Shown: piece after piece, positions 43,350 through 53,548 of the stretch | Layout of the letters: each line of letters opens with the position of its first letter | How positions within the stretch are numbered: the first letter of the stretch is position 1 | Assembly: GCA_040791665.1 (NCBI GenBank) | Contig: JBFNNX010000023.1 | Location: 248,001 to 312,000, forward strand | DNA length: 64,000 nucleotides | Reading direction: 5' to 3' | Source of the DNA: Thiodiazotropha sp040791665 | GTDB lineage: Bacteria > Pseudomonadota > Gammaproteobacteria > Chromatiales > Chromatiaceae | The notes under the pieces: generated by a model | Told to the model about the DNA's origin: nothing | What the model saw: the letters and a program-made list of their open reading frames with translations, nothing else | The model's database searches: none | Program-made: the position numbers and the translations under genes

Positions 43350-45055
43350 TAGCCTGTCATGGGTTTGGACTTGTTCGGGGTGACCGTCATCTCAAGAATA
43401 TTGCGTATCGATTGCGCCAAATGATATATCGTATTGATAGAGGTACCCGACTCACCCTTGTGGTGCTCCTGCAGCAGTCTTTCCGCCCGCTCGGAAATAC
43501 CGCTGTTGAGTCTTGATATCTCACGATATTGTTCCGCAAGTAACTCTTTCCTTGCCGCGATTGCGCTCAACAGCTCCTTTTCGGCCTCTCCCAGCGCTTG
43601 ATTCGATTGCCCATCACCCGCCGTAATGACCTGTTTAAGCTGTTCACAGACATCGGCCTCTTCCATCGACATCTTCCACCAGGCTATAAAACGCGCCTTA
43701 TGGTCGGCCATCGTATTGACCGACTCGGCCATGGAATTAACCTCATCCCGCCCATCAGGAACAAACGGCATTCGTTCCGCCGGCTCTTCATACGCCAACT
43801 GGTCCAGGATGCCCGCCATTTTGCGCAGCGGGTGGACAATACGCAGTGTGATGGTAATGGCAAAGAAAATACCCAATATGACAGCACCGGCAACAATCCA
43901 CAGCATCAGTCTCTCGTTCTCCCTGGAAGTGAGATTGATATCCGATGCCATCTGATTCATCGTCCGGTTGGCACTGACGACATTATCCTCCACCAGGCGA
44001 GCAATCTCTGACACTGCTTTTTTCATCTCCTCGGTGGTTTTTTGAATTTGCTTGTTTTGCTCGACCAGTGCCAGGAAATCATCTTTATAGTTTGCCAACA
44101 AACTGCTGAATATGGCTTTGTCCTGTATGGAGATCGCCGATCCGTCGACCTGGGTATGGATAAGTTCGAGTTCGCGGAGCGCCATTTCGACATAGACCTC
44201 GTCCCCCCTTAACAGGTAGTCCTTTTCCCGCCGCCTTAGCTGCAGGATATGCTGTTCCAGGTCGGGTATATAATGACCGTTGATGAGCGCTTCAAGCCGA
44301 TGGGCCGCTTGCCGGAACGGTCCCTTGCCACCAGCAACGCTCTGATTTGCGAGTACATCACGTGCATAGACAACGAAGGTATCACGGTAGGTATTGATCT
44401 CTTGCAGAAATCTTTCCCGTACCGCTTGTTCCAGCTCTGAATCGGCCAACCTCTTCTTAAACGCTTCGATTAGCTGCAAAACCCCGTCGCGATATTGTGC
44501 TTCACGCCGAAGCGCAAGATCCTTCTCTCCACGCCTTATTTGCAATAGTTGCAGATAGAGGTTTCCCACTTTAAATCGGCCAGCCATTGCCTCTAACTCA
44601 TGGACTGCATGACGAAATGCCCCTTGCAGGCCGGAATTGTGATCCAACCCTTTTTTTCGCCAGGCATCCGCAATCATGAGAAAATGCTGATGATAGGCAT
44701 GGCTGAGCTCATCGATCCGCTCTGATGTCTTGGCCGCAGACTGATCGATCTCTCCCAGCTCTTCGGCATATCGGAGTACATCCTCTACATGCCGACCCAC
44801 CTCCTCCACAAGCTGTTCACTGCGATTGATAAGGAACAGCTTTTCCACTCGGCGCGCCTCGAGCATGCCGTTCTCAATCTCCAACGCATAACTTTTTTTT
44901 GCACCATAGAGATCCTGTAGTCGCTGATAGTCGACCAACGACTGCTGCAGTGTCGAATGGTATTGCCAAATCACGCCGAGAAACAGCAGACCCACCAGAC
45001 CAAAACCGAATCCAATCTTCTCTCCAATGCGCAACTTGCTGGCAAACTTACCCAT
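43349..45055 (-). CDS. HAMP-domain membrane sensor without output domain
   Basis: This 568-residue protein has a first transmembrane helix (about 15-33), a very long periplasmic helical domain (about 35-380), a second helix (about 385-408) and a HAMP domain (about 408-460). The periplasmic part has two homologous-looking halves, each with a QLLQIRRGEKDLALR / QHILQLRRREKDYLLR segment, as in HBM-type receptors. After HAMP come a short WWKMSMEEADVCEQL stretch and a coiled coil, but no chemoreceptor hairpin, kinase, GGDEF or EAL. It may signal through a partner protein. The stop codon overlaps the inverted-repeat element's edge without being changed by it. Confidence 0.8.
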   Translation of the reverse strand: MGKFASKLRIGEKIGFGFGLVGLLFLGVIWQYHSTLQQSLVDYQRLQDLYGAKKSYALEIENGMLEARRVEKLFLINRSEQLVEEVGRHVEDVLRYAEELGEIDQSAAKTSERIDELSHAYHQHFLMIADAWRKKGLDHNSGLQGAFRHAVHELEAMAGRFKVGNLYLQLLQIRRGEKDLALRREAQYRDGVLQLIEAFKKRLADSELEQAVRERFLQEINTYRDTFVVYARDVLANQSVAGGKGPFRQAAHRLEALINGHYIPDLEQHILQLRRREKDYLLRGDEVYVEMALRELELIHTQVDGSAISIQDKAIFSSLLANYKDDFLALVEQNKQIQKTTEEMKKAVSEIARLVEDNVVSANRTMNQMASDINLTSRENERLMLWIVAGAVILGIFFAITITLRIVHPLRKMAGILDQLAYEEPAERMPFVPDGRDEVNSMAESVNTMADHKARFIAWWKMSMEEADVCEQLKQVITAGDGQSNQALGEAEKELLSAIAARKELLAEQYREISRLNSGISERAERLLQEHHKGESGTSINTIYHLAQSIRNILEMTVTPNKSKPMTG

Positions 45056-45294
45056 ACCTCGCCCCTTGATGTCTTATAAATTCACGATCTCCATCCTGTG
45101 CTGTATAGACCATAGCAATCGTTTATGACAGTTTTGTTACGGTTGTCTCGGCCGGATAAATGCACGAACGACCAGTTGCGGAAAAAACGCCGCATCCTTA
45201 CATTTTCAGCGATGCCGACAGCTTGTATACCGAGCATTTTCAACCACTGGGTCTATAGTTAGGTGAATAATCAAAACTGCAGGCACAACCGTCG

Positions 45295-46314
45295 ATGCTC
45301 TCTCTTATAAGAAAACTGCTCACTTCGAAACAGGGCTACGATCCAAAATACTCCCAGCAAGCGCTCGACACCTATATCGAGGCAGCGGTGAAAAGCTTCG
45401 ATTCACGTATAAATCTGGTTTCCGGTTACCGAAAAAAACTGCTACCCGCCGTCGACAGGGCCCTGGACCACTTAGATGAGCTCATCGATCAGATTCCTGG
45501 GCCGATAGAGATCAATGCAAAAGCCTTTGCAAGCGATCCCAGGGTCTATACCTATTTCGGCTCTTCCGAACAGATGGAACATCTGTTCAGCCACTCCATG
45601 GAGTTTCGGACCTTCGCCAATGAAGCAAGCAATTCTTCTCTATCTCACGGTTATGCCCTGATGCTGATGAGCCGCCAGGAAAAAACCATACTGGGCCATA
45701 TCATGAAGGGCGATATGGTGCAAAGCGACGTAATGCAGACCGTGGTCAACTTCTCCGGTCATCAACTTGTTCAACCAGCGGAATCGGAGGCGGGAGTACG
45801 CCTTGATCTGCGGGAAAGGGCCTTCCAGCACCTTGTCGCCGAAGCGGTATTGAAAATTGCCCGCCAAACAGAAAAGAAAGCCGATCTGGAACGGGAACGC
45901 GTTCACCTTCAGATGTCACTTAGATCGCTGCAGGCCGAACGTGGGGTACTCGACTTCGTCACCGAGGACGTCAAGCTGACACAGGAAAAACAGAGTCAGT
46001 TGACCAAACAACTCGCCGAGACGGAACAAGAACTTGCCAAGTCATCACGCGGACTGGAGAACATTAACGACTATCTTGAATTATTGATCAGCGTACTCAG
46101 TCAGCCGGCAATCTACTGCGGCCTGACCAATAAGAGTGACTGCCTCGAACGACACAATGTGAAAGTCACGGCAGAATTGGGCAACGCAATTCCCTATGCA
46201 GAAATCAGGATTGGTGAACAGAAACGATACGGAGTCATCGTGAAATACCCGCTGAGTGAAGTGAAGGATCAAAGTCGTATCGCCAGCAAGATGGAATCGA
46301 TATATAGCAATTAA
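45295..46314 (+). CDS. coiled-coil protein of unknown function
   Basis: This 339-residue cytoplasmic protein lacks a signal peptide and I do not recognise it. It has a helical N-terminal part (about 15-125) and a middle segment with SLSHGYALMLMSRQEKTILGHIMKGDMVQSDV. A strong coiled coil spans about 195-265 (KKADLERERVHLQMSLRSLQAERG...QLAETEQELAK), and a small alpha/beta tail follows (about 280-335). It lies between a HAMP sensor and a c-di-GMP protein but seems transcribed alone. No enzymatic motif is visible. Confidence 0.7.
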   Translation: MLSLIRKLLTSKQGYDPKYSQQALDTYIEAAVKSFDSRINLVSGYRKKLLPAVDRALDHLDELIDQIPGPIEINAKAFASDPRVYTYFGSSEQMEHLFSHSMEFRTFANEASNSSLSHGYALMLMSRQEKTILGHIMKGDMVQSDVMQTVVNFSGHQLVQPAESEAGVRLDLRERAFQHLVAEAVLKIARQTEKKADLERERVHLQMSLRSLQAERGVLDFVTEDVKLTQEKQSQLTKQLAETEQELAKSSRGLENINDYLELLISVLSQPAIYCGLTNKSDCLERHNVKVTAELGNAIPYAEIRIGEQKRYGVIVKYPLSEVKDQSRIASKMESIYSN

Positions 46315-46495
46315 GGTGCGGGCGTGCTCCCTGTCCCACCCGAGTGCGGCCCTTTCGCATCACCTATCCAGCTCCATATCCACTGAATCCGGTGTCAAAA
46401 TGGCGCACTAAATAAAACGCGGATCGAGTCGATACAGAATTTGTAACATCTATTTTACAAATGACTGAATTACCTACCGTGACAATCAACCAAGC

Positions 46496-49400
46496 ATGTT
46501 CCGAATCGGCCAGGCCTCTATCCATCAGATGCGTCCACTCATCCTCTCGTACAAATTAGGCATAGTCGCCATCATCATCACGATCGGAGTACTTATCTTG
46601 CTCCAACTGTCGGATAATATCTCTGACGGAGATCGTCATCACGAATCAATTCAGATGAAGACCGCCGTAGGCACGGCTTCACGCCTATCATCGCTGGCAT
46701 CGTTTGAGCACCATCCATCCGTTGAGTCCCTGCTGAATGAAGTCGTGGAAGAGCATGCGGCAATTATCTCAGCAGCCCTCTATCTCAATGACGGAATACA
46801 CTTGGAGGTCGGGGGACACCATTCGCATCCCGGGGATCTTGTTACGCATCACCCGATCTACAAGGAGATAAAGGTTCCCGTAGAGAAGAATGACCGGATT
46901 GTGGGAACGCTTGAATTAGCATTTGGCGACCCATCAGATACCGTACAATATTCGCCAATCGAGCTGACTATATTTACACTCATCACGATATTGCTCATCC
47001 TGATCGTTTATCTATTTTTCAACAAAAGATTTACTCAACATTTCGACGCTATTTCGATTATCCCCGAGAAAGTCAGAAATGCCTTCAATGCGCTTTCCGA
47101 AGGGCTTGTCATAGTCAACGAGAAAGAAAGGATTGTTTTGGCGAATGACTCGTTTATAGCAAAAACCGGACAAGATAGAGACGAGGTTATCGGAAAAAAG
47201 ATCGGCCATATGCAATGGAAGCAGAGAGAGGGCGGGATGGATGATGATATCCTGCCATGGCACTTCAGCTTATACAATTGCGAGCGTAAATCCGGGGTGC
47301 CCGTACGTCTCGAATTCAGCAACAAGACAAAATCCTTCTCTGTCAATACAGCACCTATTTTTGACTCGTTGGGCACTATCCGCGGAGTGCTCGCCACATT
47401 CGACGATCTGACAGACCTGGAAAAGCAACATAGAAAACTCCGTTCCACGCTCGGTAAGCTGAGAAGTTCTGAAAAAGCATTGCGTGACAAAACCGTTGAG
47501 CTGGAGTATCTCGCGACAAGAGACCCTCTCACCGGATGCCTCAATCGCCGCGTCTTTTTCAATAAACTTGATTTGCTGTTCGAGCAGTCCAAAGCGAAAG
47601 GACACGACTTGGTTTTCATGATGGTCGACATCGACAATTTTAAGTGGATCAATGACCTTTACGGCCATGCAAACGGCGACAAAATCATCAAGCTTGTTGC
47701 GGAGATCCTCAACAGCAATTCAAGGCCCGAGGATGTGGTCGGTAGATATGGAGGAGACGAATTTTCACTGGCATTGCCGAATGCCGATATCAAACAGGCG
47801 ACGACCATTGCAGATCGACTGCGCCTGGACATACAAAATAAATGCCGCACACTGTTCACCAATCGTCAACAGGTTACGCTGTGCTTCGGCCTTGCCGCTA
47901 TGCAACAGCAGATGGAAGATTCCATCTTTCTTGTCAATAATGCAGACGATGCGCTTTATGCTGCCAAACAGCAAGGTAAAAATCAGGTCATCGCTTGGAG
48001 ACCCGGAATAAAGAAAAATGAAGAACGGGATAACGATAAATCGGAAGAGATCATTCCAGCACCCGAAAATGCGGCCGACACGGCAACCGTCGGCCTGTTG
48101 CAGGCTGAAGTTCAAATGCTTCAAAGAACCATAAAACGCCTTGAATCTGAGCTTGAATACACTCGCGATGAGATCAACAGACAGAGTAAAAACGACGAAT
48201 TAACCGGTTTGCCCGTCAAGCTTATATTCGATGACCGCGTCTCGAGAGATATTATCAGGGCACAACGCAACAAGCACTCGGTCGCCGTGGTCTCTTTGGA
48301 TATCGACAACTTCTCACGTATTAACAAGGCTTTCGGACATGGGATCGGTGATCAAATTCTAAAAATTGTTGCGCAACGGCTGATCGACGCACTCCGCAGA
48401 TCCGATACCGTAGCGGTGTTGGATAATGAGGAAGACGATGGAATCCCTGCCATAACCCGCTTAAACAACGACGAGTTCGCCTTGGTCCTCAGCGACATCA
48501 AGGATATTAAATCCGTAACATGGGTGCTACGCCGTATCCTTGGCAGATTAAAGAAAACCATGGAGGTCGATAATCAGGAACTGTTTGTCTCATTCAGCGT
48601 TGGCGCCGCATTCTATCCACATGACGGCGATACTACTTTCGATCTCCTGCAAATGGCCTATAGCGCCAGACATGCAGCTAAATGCGATCCTGGAAGCAAT
48701 AACATCAGATTCTATTCGAGAGACCTCAATCGAAATGCATTCCATGACATTTGGCTGGAGATGCAATTTTACAAAGCCATTCTCAAGCAACAGTTTGAGG
48801 TCGTTTACCAACCGAAGATAGACGCCAAATCCGGCCTCATTACATCCATGGAAGCACTGACCCGCTGGACGCATCCCAAGGTCGGCCCCATACCGCCTGA
48901 CGACTTCATTCCGGTCGCTGAACATACCGGATTGATTAACAAATTGGGCAACTGGGTCTTCAAAAAAGCTTGTTTGGATCTGCGTCGCTGGCACAAAATG
49001 GGTTTCCACGATCTACGCATCGCCGTCAATCTTTCACCTGTTCAATTGAGAGATCAATCCGCGCTCAGCGACAGATTTCTTCGTATCTGTAAAAAGCGGA
49101 AAATACCGCCCGGCAAAGTCGAACTGGAAATCACCGAAAGCACACTTATTGAGAACTTCGAATACACTCAAGCCGCCATGCATGCCATGAGTAAAGCCGG
49201 AATCCAGTTCACCCTCGATGATTTCGGGAAGGGGTTTTCATCCCTCAGCTACCTGCATAACCTGCCCATAAGGAATATCAAGATTGACCGGGAATTTCTC
49301 GACAGCACGCTCCCCGACAGCCAAAACCTGATTATCGTCAGAGCGATCGTCTCCATGGCCAAGAGCCTCGGCCTGAAGGTCGCAGCCATCGGCGTGGAGA

Positions 49401-49519
49401 CCGAGACTCAAAAGCATATGCTTTGCCAGCTTGACTGCGATGAGATACAGGGATCCTACTACAGCGACCCTGTTACCATGGAACGGGCCACCGATCTACT
49501 GCGGATCTACAACGGTTAA
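46496..49519 (+). CDS. PAS-GGDEF-GGDEF-EAL c-di-GMP protein
   Basis: This 1007-residue protein has two transmembrane helices (about 20-40 and 160-180) around a periplasmic domain. A PAS domain (about 185-310), a first GGDEF (about 340-500), a second GGDEF (about 565-730) and an EAL domain (about 755-1000) follow. The first GGDEF is intact (RYGGDEF near 419; inhibitory RPED five residues before). The second is degenerate, reading NNDEF (about 656). The EAL domain has its EAL, NLSP, ELEITES, DDFG and KIDREFL motifs, but the EGVE glutamate is I965 (AIGVET), a position essential in characterised EAL enzymes. It is probably mainly a cyclase, with the EAL domain sensing. Confidence 0.92.
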   Translation: MFRIGQASIHQMRPLILSYKLGIVAIIITIGVLILLQLSDNISDGDRHHESIQMKTAVGTASRLSSLASFEHHPSVESLLNEVVEEHAAIISAALYLNDGIHLEVGGHHSHPGDLVTHHPIYKEIKVPVEKNDRIVGTLELAFGDPSDTVQYSPIELTIFTLITILLILIVYLFFNKRFTQHFDAISIIPEKVRNAFNALSEGLVIVNEKERIVLANDSFIAKTGQDRDEVIGKKIGHMQWKQREGGMDDDILPWHFSLYNCERKSGVPVRLEFSNKTKSFSVNTAPIFDSLGTIRGVLATFDDLTDLEKQHRKLRSTLGKLRSSEKALRDKTVELEYLATRDPLTGCLNRRVFFNKLDLLFEQSKAKGHDLVFMMVDIDNFKWINDLYGHANGDKIIKLVAEILNSNSRPEDVVGRYGGDEFSLALPNADIKQATTIADRLRLDIQNKCRTLFTNRQQVTLCFGLAAMQQQMEDSIFLVNNADDALYAAKQQGKNQVIAWRPGIKKNEERDNDKSEEIIPAPENAADTATVGLLQAEVQMLQRTIKRLESELEYTRDEINRQSKNDELTGLPVKLIFDDRVSRDIIRAQRNKHSVAVVSLDIDNFSRINKAFGHGIGDQILKIVAQRLIDALRRSDTVAVLDNEEDDGIPAITRLNNDEFALVLSDIKDIKSVTWVLRRILGRLKKTMEVDNQELFVSFSVGAAFYPHDGDTTFDLLQMAYSARHAAKCDPGSNNIRFYSRDLNRNAFHDIWLEMQFYKAILKQQFEVVYQPKIDAKSGLITSMEALTRWTHPKVGPIPPDDFIPVAEHTGLINKLGNWVFKKACLDLRRWHKMGFHDLRIAVNLSPVQLRDQSALSDRFLRICKKRKIPPGKVELEITESTLIENFEYTQAAMHAMSKAGIQFTLDDFGKGFSSLSYLHNLPIRNIKIDREFLDSTLPDSQNLIIVRAIVSMAKSLGLKVAAIGVETETQKHMLCQLDCDEIQGSYYSDPVTMERATDLLRIYNG

Positions 49520-49829
49520 CAGGCATCAGCTTGATTGCCTGTCCGGTGCACGCCAAAAAGGTCGGTAGCAGGCACTGAACAGACAGACTTGCAGTTTGCT
49601 GTCCCAGGCCATTCCCATCAATACAATGGATTCATACCTTAAAAGTCGTGGGGATTTATACCACGGCCATACTCACCGTCTCTATTTCGTACTTCGCGAA
49701 TAGCGTCGGGCTGGTATACTTCACCTATACGCCACCGACTGAATTTTTCACGCTGTGCAGAGAAACCAAAGATAAACGATAATACGGTGGTGCCAAGTGA
49801 TTGGGTACGCAGCGATTTGAGGTAACAAA
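49520..49829. other. intergenic region, nothing clear
   Basis: This 310-base gap precedes the HDOD gene. A short hydrophobic frame from about 49648 to 49782 on the plus strand lacks a ribosome site, so I do not call it. No hairpin or repeat stands out. Confidence 0.4.
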
Positions 49830-50687
49830 ATGTCAACCCTCTGGGAAAAGGTGACCCGCGAAGCCAAACTCATCAGCCTGCCTGAAGCCTACTTAAGACT
49901 GAAATCTGTGGTCGAGCGGCCAGACTACGAGGTCACCGAAATCGCCGATGCAGTCAGTACTGATCCGGCATTGACCACCCGAGTCCTCAGGCTGGTCAAC
50001 AGTCCCTATTTCGGCCTTGCCGGTCGAATAGAGACCGTCATAAGAGCTGTCAGTATGCTCGGTGCCCAGCAGATCCACGATCTGGCGCTGACAACCTGCA
50101 TCGCCCATGCCTTCAGCGGAATCGATCCTGCCCACCTGGATATGCGAAGTTTTTGGAGAGGTAGCGTATTCAGCGGACTTGCCGCTCAACAACTCGCCAA
50201 GCACCGGGGCGTGCTGGATAGTGAGAGACTGTTTGTTGCCGGTCTGCTGAGCGACATCGGCCACCTGATCCTCTATCAAAGCGTTCCCCAGGAGATTATG
50301 GGGGCTGATAAGCAAGCCCGGGAACAGCAGCTGCCGCCAGTAGAGGTCGAACGCGAGTTGTTGGGTCTAGATTATGCCCGGGTTGGCGCTGCACTCATGC
50401 GACAGTGGCAATTGCCGGACTCCTTGGTCGAAACAACCGAATTCCATCCTGAGCCCCTGCGCTCCAGAAAATACCCTCTGGAGACCTCTATCGTACACAT
50501 CGCCGTACTTCTCTCCAGATCCAGTAATGAAGACCAGCCCTTTGACCAGGGGACACTGCAACCCCATCCATCGGCGATGGATACCGCCAGGGTCTCATCC
50601 GGAATATGCCTCGAAATATCGGAAACCGTCGAGTCTGAGGTCGATAAGCTACTGGAAACACTCGCACCACTCAGAAAGGCCTCCTAG
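49830..50687 (+). CDS. HDOD-domain regulatory protein
   Basis: This 285-residue protein is a single HDOD domain (about 10-215). It contains VERPDYEVTEIADAVSTDPALTTRVLRLVNSPYFGL and DLALTTCIAHAFSG, then the degenerate HD-like FVAGLLSDIGHLILY. HDOD domains lack full phosphohydrolase ligands and act as scaffolds in c-di-GMP, chemotaxis or stress signalling. The C-terminal 60 residues are unassigned. AGGTAACAAA before the ATG is a moderate Shine-Dalgarno. Confidence 0.92.
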   Translation: MSTLWEKVTREAKLISLPEAYLRLKSVVERPDYEVTEIADAVSTDPALTTRVLRLVNSPYFGLAGRIETVIRAVSMLGAQQIHDLALTTCIAHAFSGIDPAHLDMRSFWRGSVFSGLAAQQLAKHRGVLDSERLFVAGLLSDIGHLILYQSVPQEIMGADKQAREQQLPPVEVERELLGLDYARVGAALMRQWQLPDSLVETTEFHPEPLRSRKYPLETSIVHIAVLLSRSSNEDQPFDQGTLQPHPSAMDTARVSSGICLEISETVESEVDKLLETLAPLRKAS

Positions 50688-50865
50688 GGCCACTTACAAT
50701 ATTCAGTCGACTGGCTCTAATCGTCACTACACAGAGTATCGATATAACTGGTCATGCTGTCCATGATGATATCGATCCGTTCAGAAATCCGCCTATAGTA
50801 CGTGGGCATGCGATCGGCTAGAATCACCAGATTCAATCCCACCTTACGCCACGAGGAATCCCAAC

Positions 50866-51837
50866 GTGTTTCGCAAAGAGCTCAAAGTCCTGGACTGTAC
50901 CATTCGCGACGGCGGTCTGATCAACAACTACCAATTTACCGATGACTTCGTAAAGGCGGTCTATCGCGCCGCCTGTGATTCCGGTGTGGATATTATCGAA
51001 CTGGGTAAGAGGCTTGCCGTGAGTGAGGAGTACAGCCGGGATAAATTCGGCAAATGGAACTTCTGTGACGATGATGATCTGAAGATGATTATCGACTCCC
51101 ATGAGTGTGAAAACCCGCCTTTGATCGCGGTGATGTTCGATATCGGCCGGGTCGATTTCAACAGCCTGAAACCCAGAGATCAAAGTCCGTTCGATATGGC
51201 GCGCGTGGCCTGTTACGTACCCGACATCGACAAGGGGCTGGATCTGGTCAAACGCTCAAAGGACATGGGGTACGAAACAACCATCAATATCATGGCCTGC
51301 TCCGCCGCCATTCGTACCGAGTTAATCGAAGCGCTCAACCAGGTGGAGGAGACAGCAGAACTCGATTACCTCTATCTCGTTGACAGCTACGGCGCCTTCT
51401 ACTCCGAACAGGTGACCGATTACCTGAATCTCTACAAAAAGCATGCGCCAAGCAAGGAACTGGGGTTCCATGCCCACAACAATCAACAGCTCGCCTTCTC
51501 CAACACCCAACAGGCGATTATCGACGGGGTAAACCTTCTCGATGCAACCATCAACGGCATTGGGCGTGGCGCCGGGAACTGCAATTTGGAACTGCTGCTC
51601 AATTTCCTGAAAAACCCCAAGTTCGATGTTGAACCCATATACAAAGCGATCCAGGAGGAATTCGTTCCTCTACGCAATGAGATCGAGTGGGGATTCAATG
51701 ACATTTATGGTATCAGCGGACACCTCAATCAACACCCGCGCGCTGCCATGAAGCTGCGCGCCGATAAGAAAAACTGCGATCGCTGTTACGATTTTCTGAT
51801 TGAATCGAGTCGACTCGACGAAGGAATTATTTCCTGA
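50866..51837 (+). CDS. DRE-TIM aldolase-like enzyme (HMGL family)
   Basis: This 323-residue protein has the DRE-TIM metallolyase signature LDCTIRDGGL at residues 9-18 and metal-site HAHNN at about 203-207. A late GIGRGAGNCNLE motif matches 4-hydroxy-2-oxovalerate aldolase relatives. It should cleave or form a carbon-carbon bond next to a carboxylate using a divalent metal. No acetaldehyde dehydrogenase, its usual catabolic partner, lies nearby. The Cys-rich end (KKNCDRCYDFLIE) is unusual. A terminator follows. Confidence 0.85.
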   Translation: MFRKELKVLDCTIRDGGLINNYQFTDDFVKAVYRAACDSGVDIIELGKRLAVSEEYSRDKFGKWNFCDDDDLKMIIDSHECENPPLIAVMFDIGRVDFNSLKPRDQSPFDMARVACYVPDIDKGLDLVKRSKDMGYETTINIMACSAAIRTELIEALNQVEETAELDYLYLVDSYGAFYSEQVTDYLNLYKKHAPSKELGFHAHNNQQLAFSNTQQAIIDGVNLLDATINGIGRGAGNCNLELLLNFLKNPKFDVEPIYKAIQEEFVPLRNEIEWGFNDIYGISGHLNQHPRAAMKLRADKKNCDRCYDFLIESSRLDEGIIS

Positions 51838-51859
51838 ACAACAACCTTTGAGCGGTAGA

Positions 51860-51890
51860 ACTCCCCAACACTCGCAGCGTGTTGGTGAGT
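51860..51890 (+). terminator. terminator of the aldolase-like gene
   Basis: ACTC and CCAACAC pair with GTGTTGG and GAGT across a seven-base loop, about 25 bases after the stop codon, with a short T-containing tail. Confidence 0.6.
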
Positions 51891-51990
51891 TTGCTTGGCT
51901 GAATCATTCAGTTAACGCAGGATTGTAAGCTTAGGGATTTATCCATTGCCTTAACAACCTTGACACATGCTTCTGCATACGCACTGCCGT

Positions 51991-53154
51991 TTAAAATGAA
52001 TATTTGGCGGCAAACTGAATTCGATCGAGCTCGCCGTCATCGCCACTCTCTTTTTCAAGCTCGCCCTTCAGGTACATCACGCCGAGGGTTATCGGTTTGG
52101 TCGGGTTATACATCAGATTGACCTGCACACTGTTTGCGCTCTCATTCAGAGTACCCGGCGCGACGGATGGATTGTCCACCTCGACAAAGCTATAGATCAG
52201 GTTCGACCGCCATTTGCTGCTCCATTGATGGCGATAGGCAACGAAGCCTGCCACAGACTCGACGGATTCGAGGTCGCCGTTCGCTGGGTCAATGACTGCA
52301 TCACGCGCCACACCCAGACTGGTGTAGCGTCCCATGCCATCTCCGTAATTCAAGACAAAGCGTACATCGTCGCGATCCAATACCCCAATCTTGCCGCTGA
52401 TACCGACACCCCAACCAGTGGTGGAATCCTCATTGGCACCATCTTCATACTTCAGTTCGCGCAAAAGGCCGTTCACCCTGAGATGGCCCCAATCCCTCGA
52501 TAACTTATAGTTGGCGGTTATGTCGGGTACGCTGTTGTCATCATTGACGCCGCTATCCGCAAAAGTCTCAGGATTCTCCAAGGCGATCTGGAAACCGTTC
52601 CAGCTGTACCTGATCATCGGCTGGCGGATAAATACCGTACCTTCCGGCGCGCCAAGAAAATCCAAGGCATCCGGCAAGGCCGCGGTATCCATAAAGGTCG
52701 ACCAGGTTTGTCCGAACAGCCAATTGTCATAGGTCAGAAAATAGTGTCGAAGGCGTGGCGACGTACTGTTGCTGACCACTTCGTTACCGAAGCCCGTGGT
52801 CAGAAAATCCATCTCCAGCACCATCCCTAGCGCATGTCCTCCAGCCAGGGTGTTAGCCTTGAAGTTTATTCTGGACTCACGCGCGGTCATATCGAATACC
52901 GCGTCACTATCAGATCCGCCCGTGGGTATGGATGACGGCAGATAGAATGTGCGCCCGGTACTGCTCGCCCCGCCTGCGAGGCTGCCGCTATCTGTATCCG
53001 TCCACATTGCGCTGAGTTTGGCATAGCCGCCGATTGTGAATTTTACGTTGCCTCCGAAGACATCGCTCAGATCGTAGGCCGATGCGCTCAATGGCACCAT
53101 AAACAGCACGGTTAACGCACCGATACCCGGCATTTTTACACATATATTCGGCAT
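51991..53154 (-). CDS. DcaP-like outer-membrane porin
   Basis: This 387-residue protein has a signal peptide (about 1-26, SASA-YDL) and a beta-barrel pattern ending in an aromatic residue (FAAKYSF). RLRHYFLTYDNWLFGQTWSTFMDTAALPDALDFLGAPEGTVFIRQPMIRYSW is characteristic of the DcaP family of trimeric channels for dicarboxylates and related small acids. The mature N-terminus lacks a long coiled coil. The TRAP permease about 10 kb away could use the same substrate class, though no direct link is shown. Confidence 0.88.
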   Translation of the reverse strand: MPNICVKMPGIGALTVLFMVPLSASAYDLSDVFGGNVKFTIGGYAKLSAMWTDTDSGSLAGGASSTGRTFYLPSSIPTGGSDSDAVFDMTARESRINFKANTLAGGHALGMVLEMDFLTTGFGNEVVSNSTSPRLRHYFLTYDNWLFGQTWSTFMDTAALPDALDFLGAPEGTVFIRQPMIRYSWNGFQIALENPETFADSGVNDDNSVPDITANYKLSRDWGHLRVNGLLRELKYEDGANEDSTTGWGVGISGKIGVLDRDDVRFVLNYGDGMGRYTSLGVARDAVIDPANGDLESVESVAGFVAYRHQWSSKWRSNLIYSFVEVDNPSVAPGTLNESANSVQVNLMYNPTKPITLGVMYLKGELEKESGDDGELDRIQFAAKYSF

Positions 53155-53548
53155 GACGTTACTCTCCTCTTTAGCAGTGGATAAGCGTTACGGAAATATG
53201 CGTGTTGATTTATCAGCCAAGATCACAGGACGGTTATTATCGATACTGCTTTATTGGTGCTGTTATTTTCCTCCAAGCGCTGTATTCGTAGAGACAGGAG
53301 ACTGTATCTAAATACGCGGACGGAAATATTTTAGATTCGTGAGATTTTCGTGATCGGCTAATCAGACATGCCACTACCCGAATCCGGTTGCCCCATGATG
53401 ACAAACAAAACCGGGAGAGATACCCCAAGCTGGTGCAGCAATTTCTGACTTTGTGTCATGGTAGGAATGGGCTATTTTCAACCGGATAATTTTTCCATGC
53501 TAATATATTTATGCTGAGATAGAATTCACTAATGATTCGGAGGAGGAG
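53155..53548. other. divergent intergenic region, porin and phaA
   Basis: This 394-base region holds the promoters of the porin (-) and of phaA-phaB (+). An AT-rich block at about 53480-53525 precedes phaA. I see no gene or perfect operator. Confidence 0.45.
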
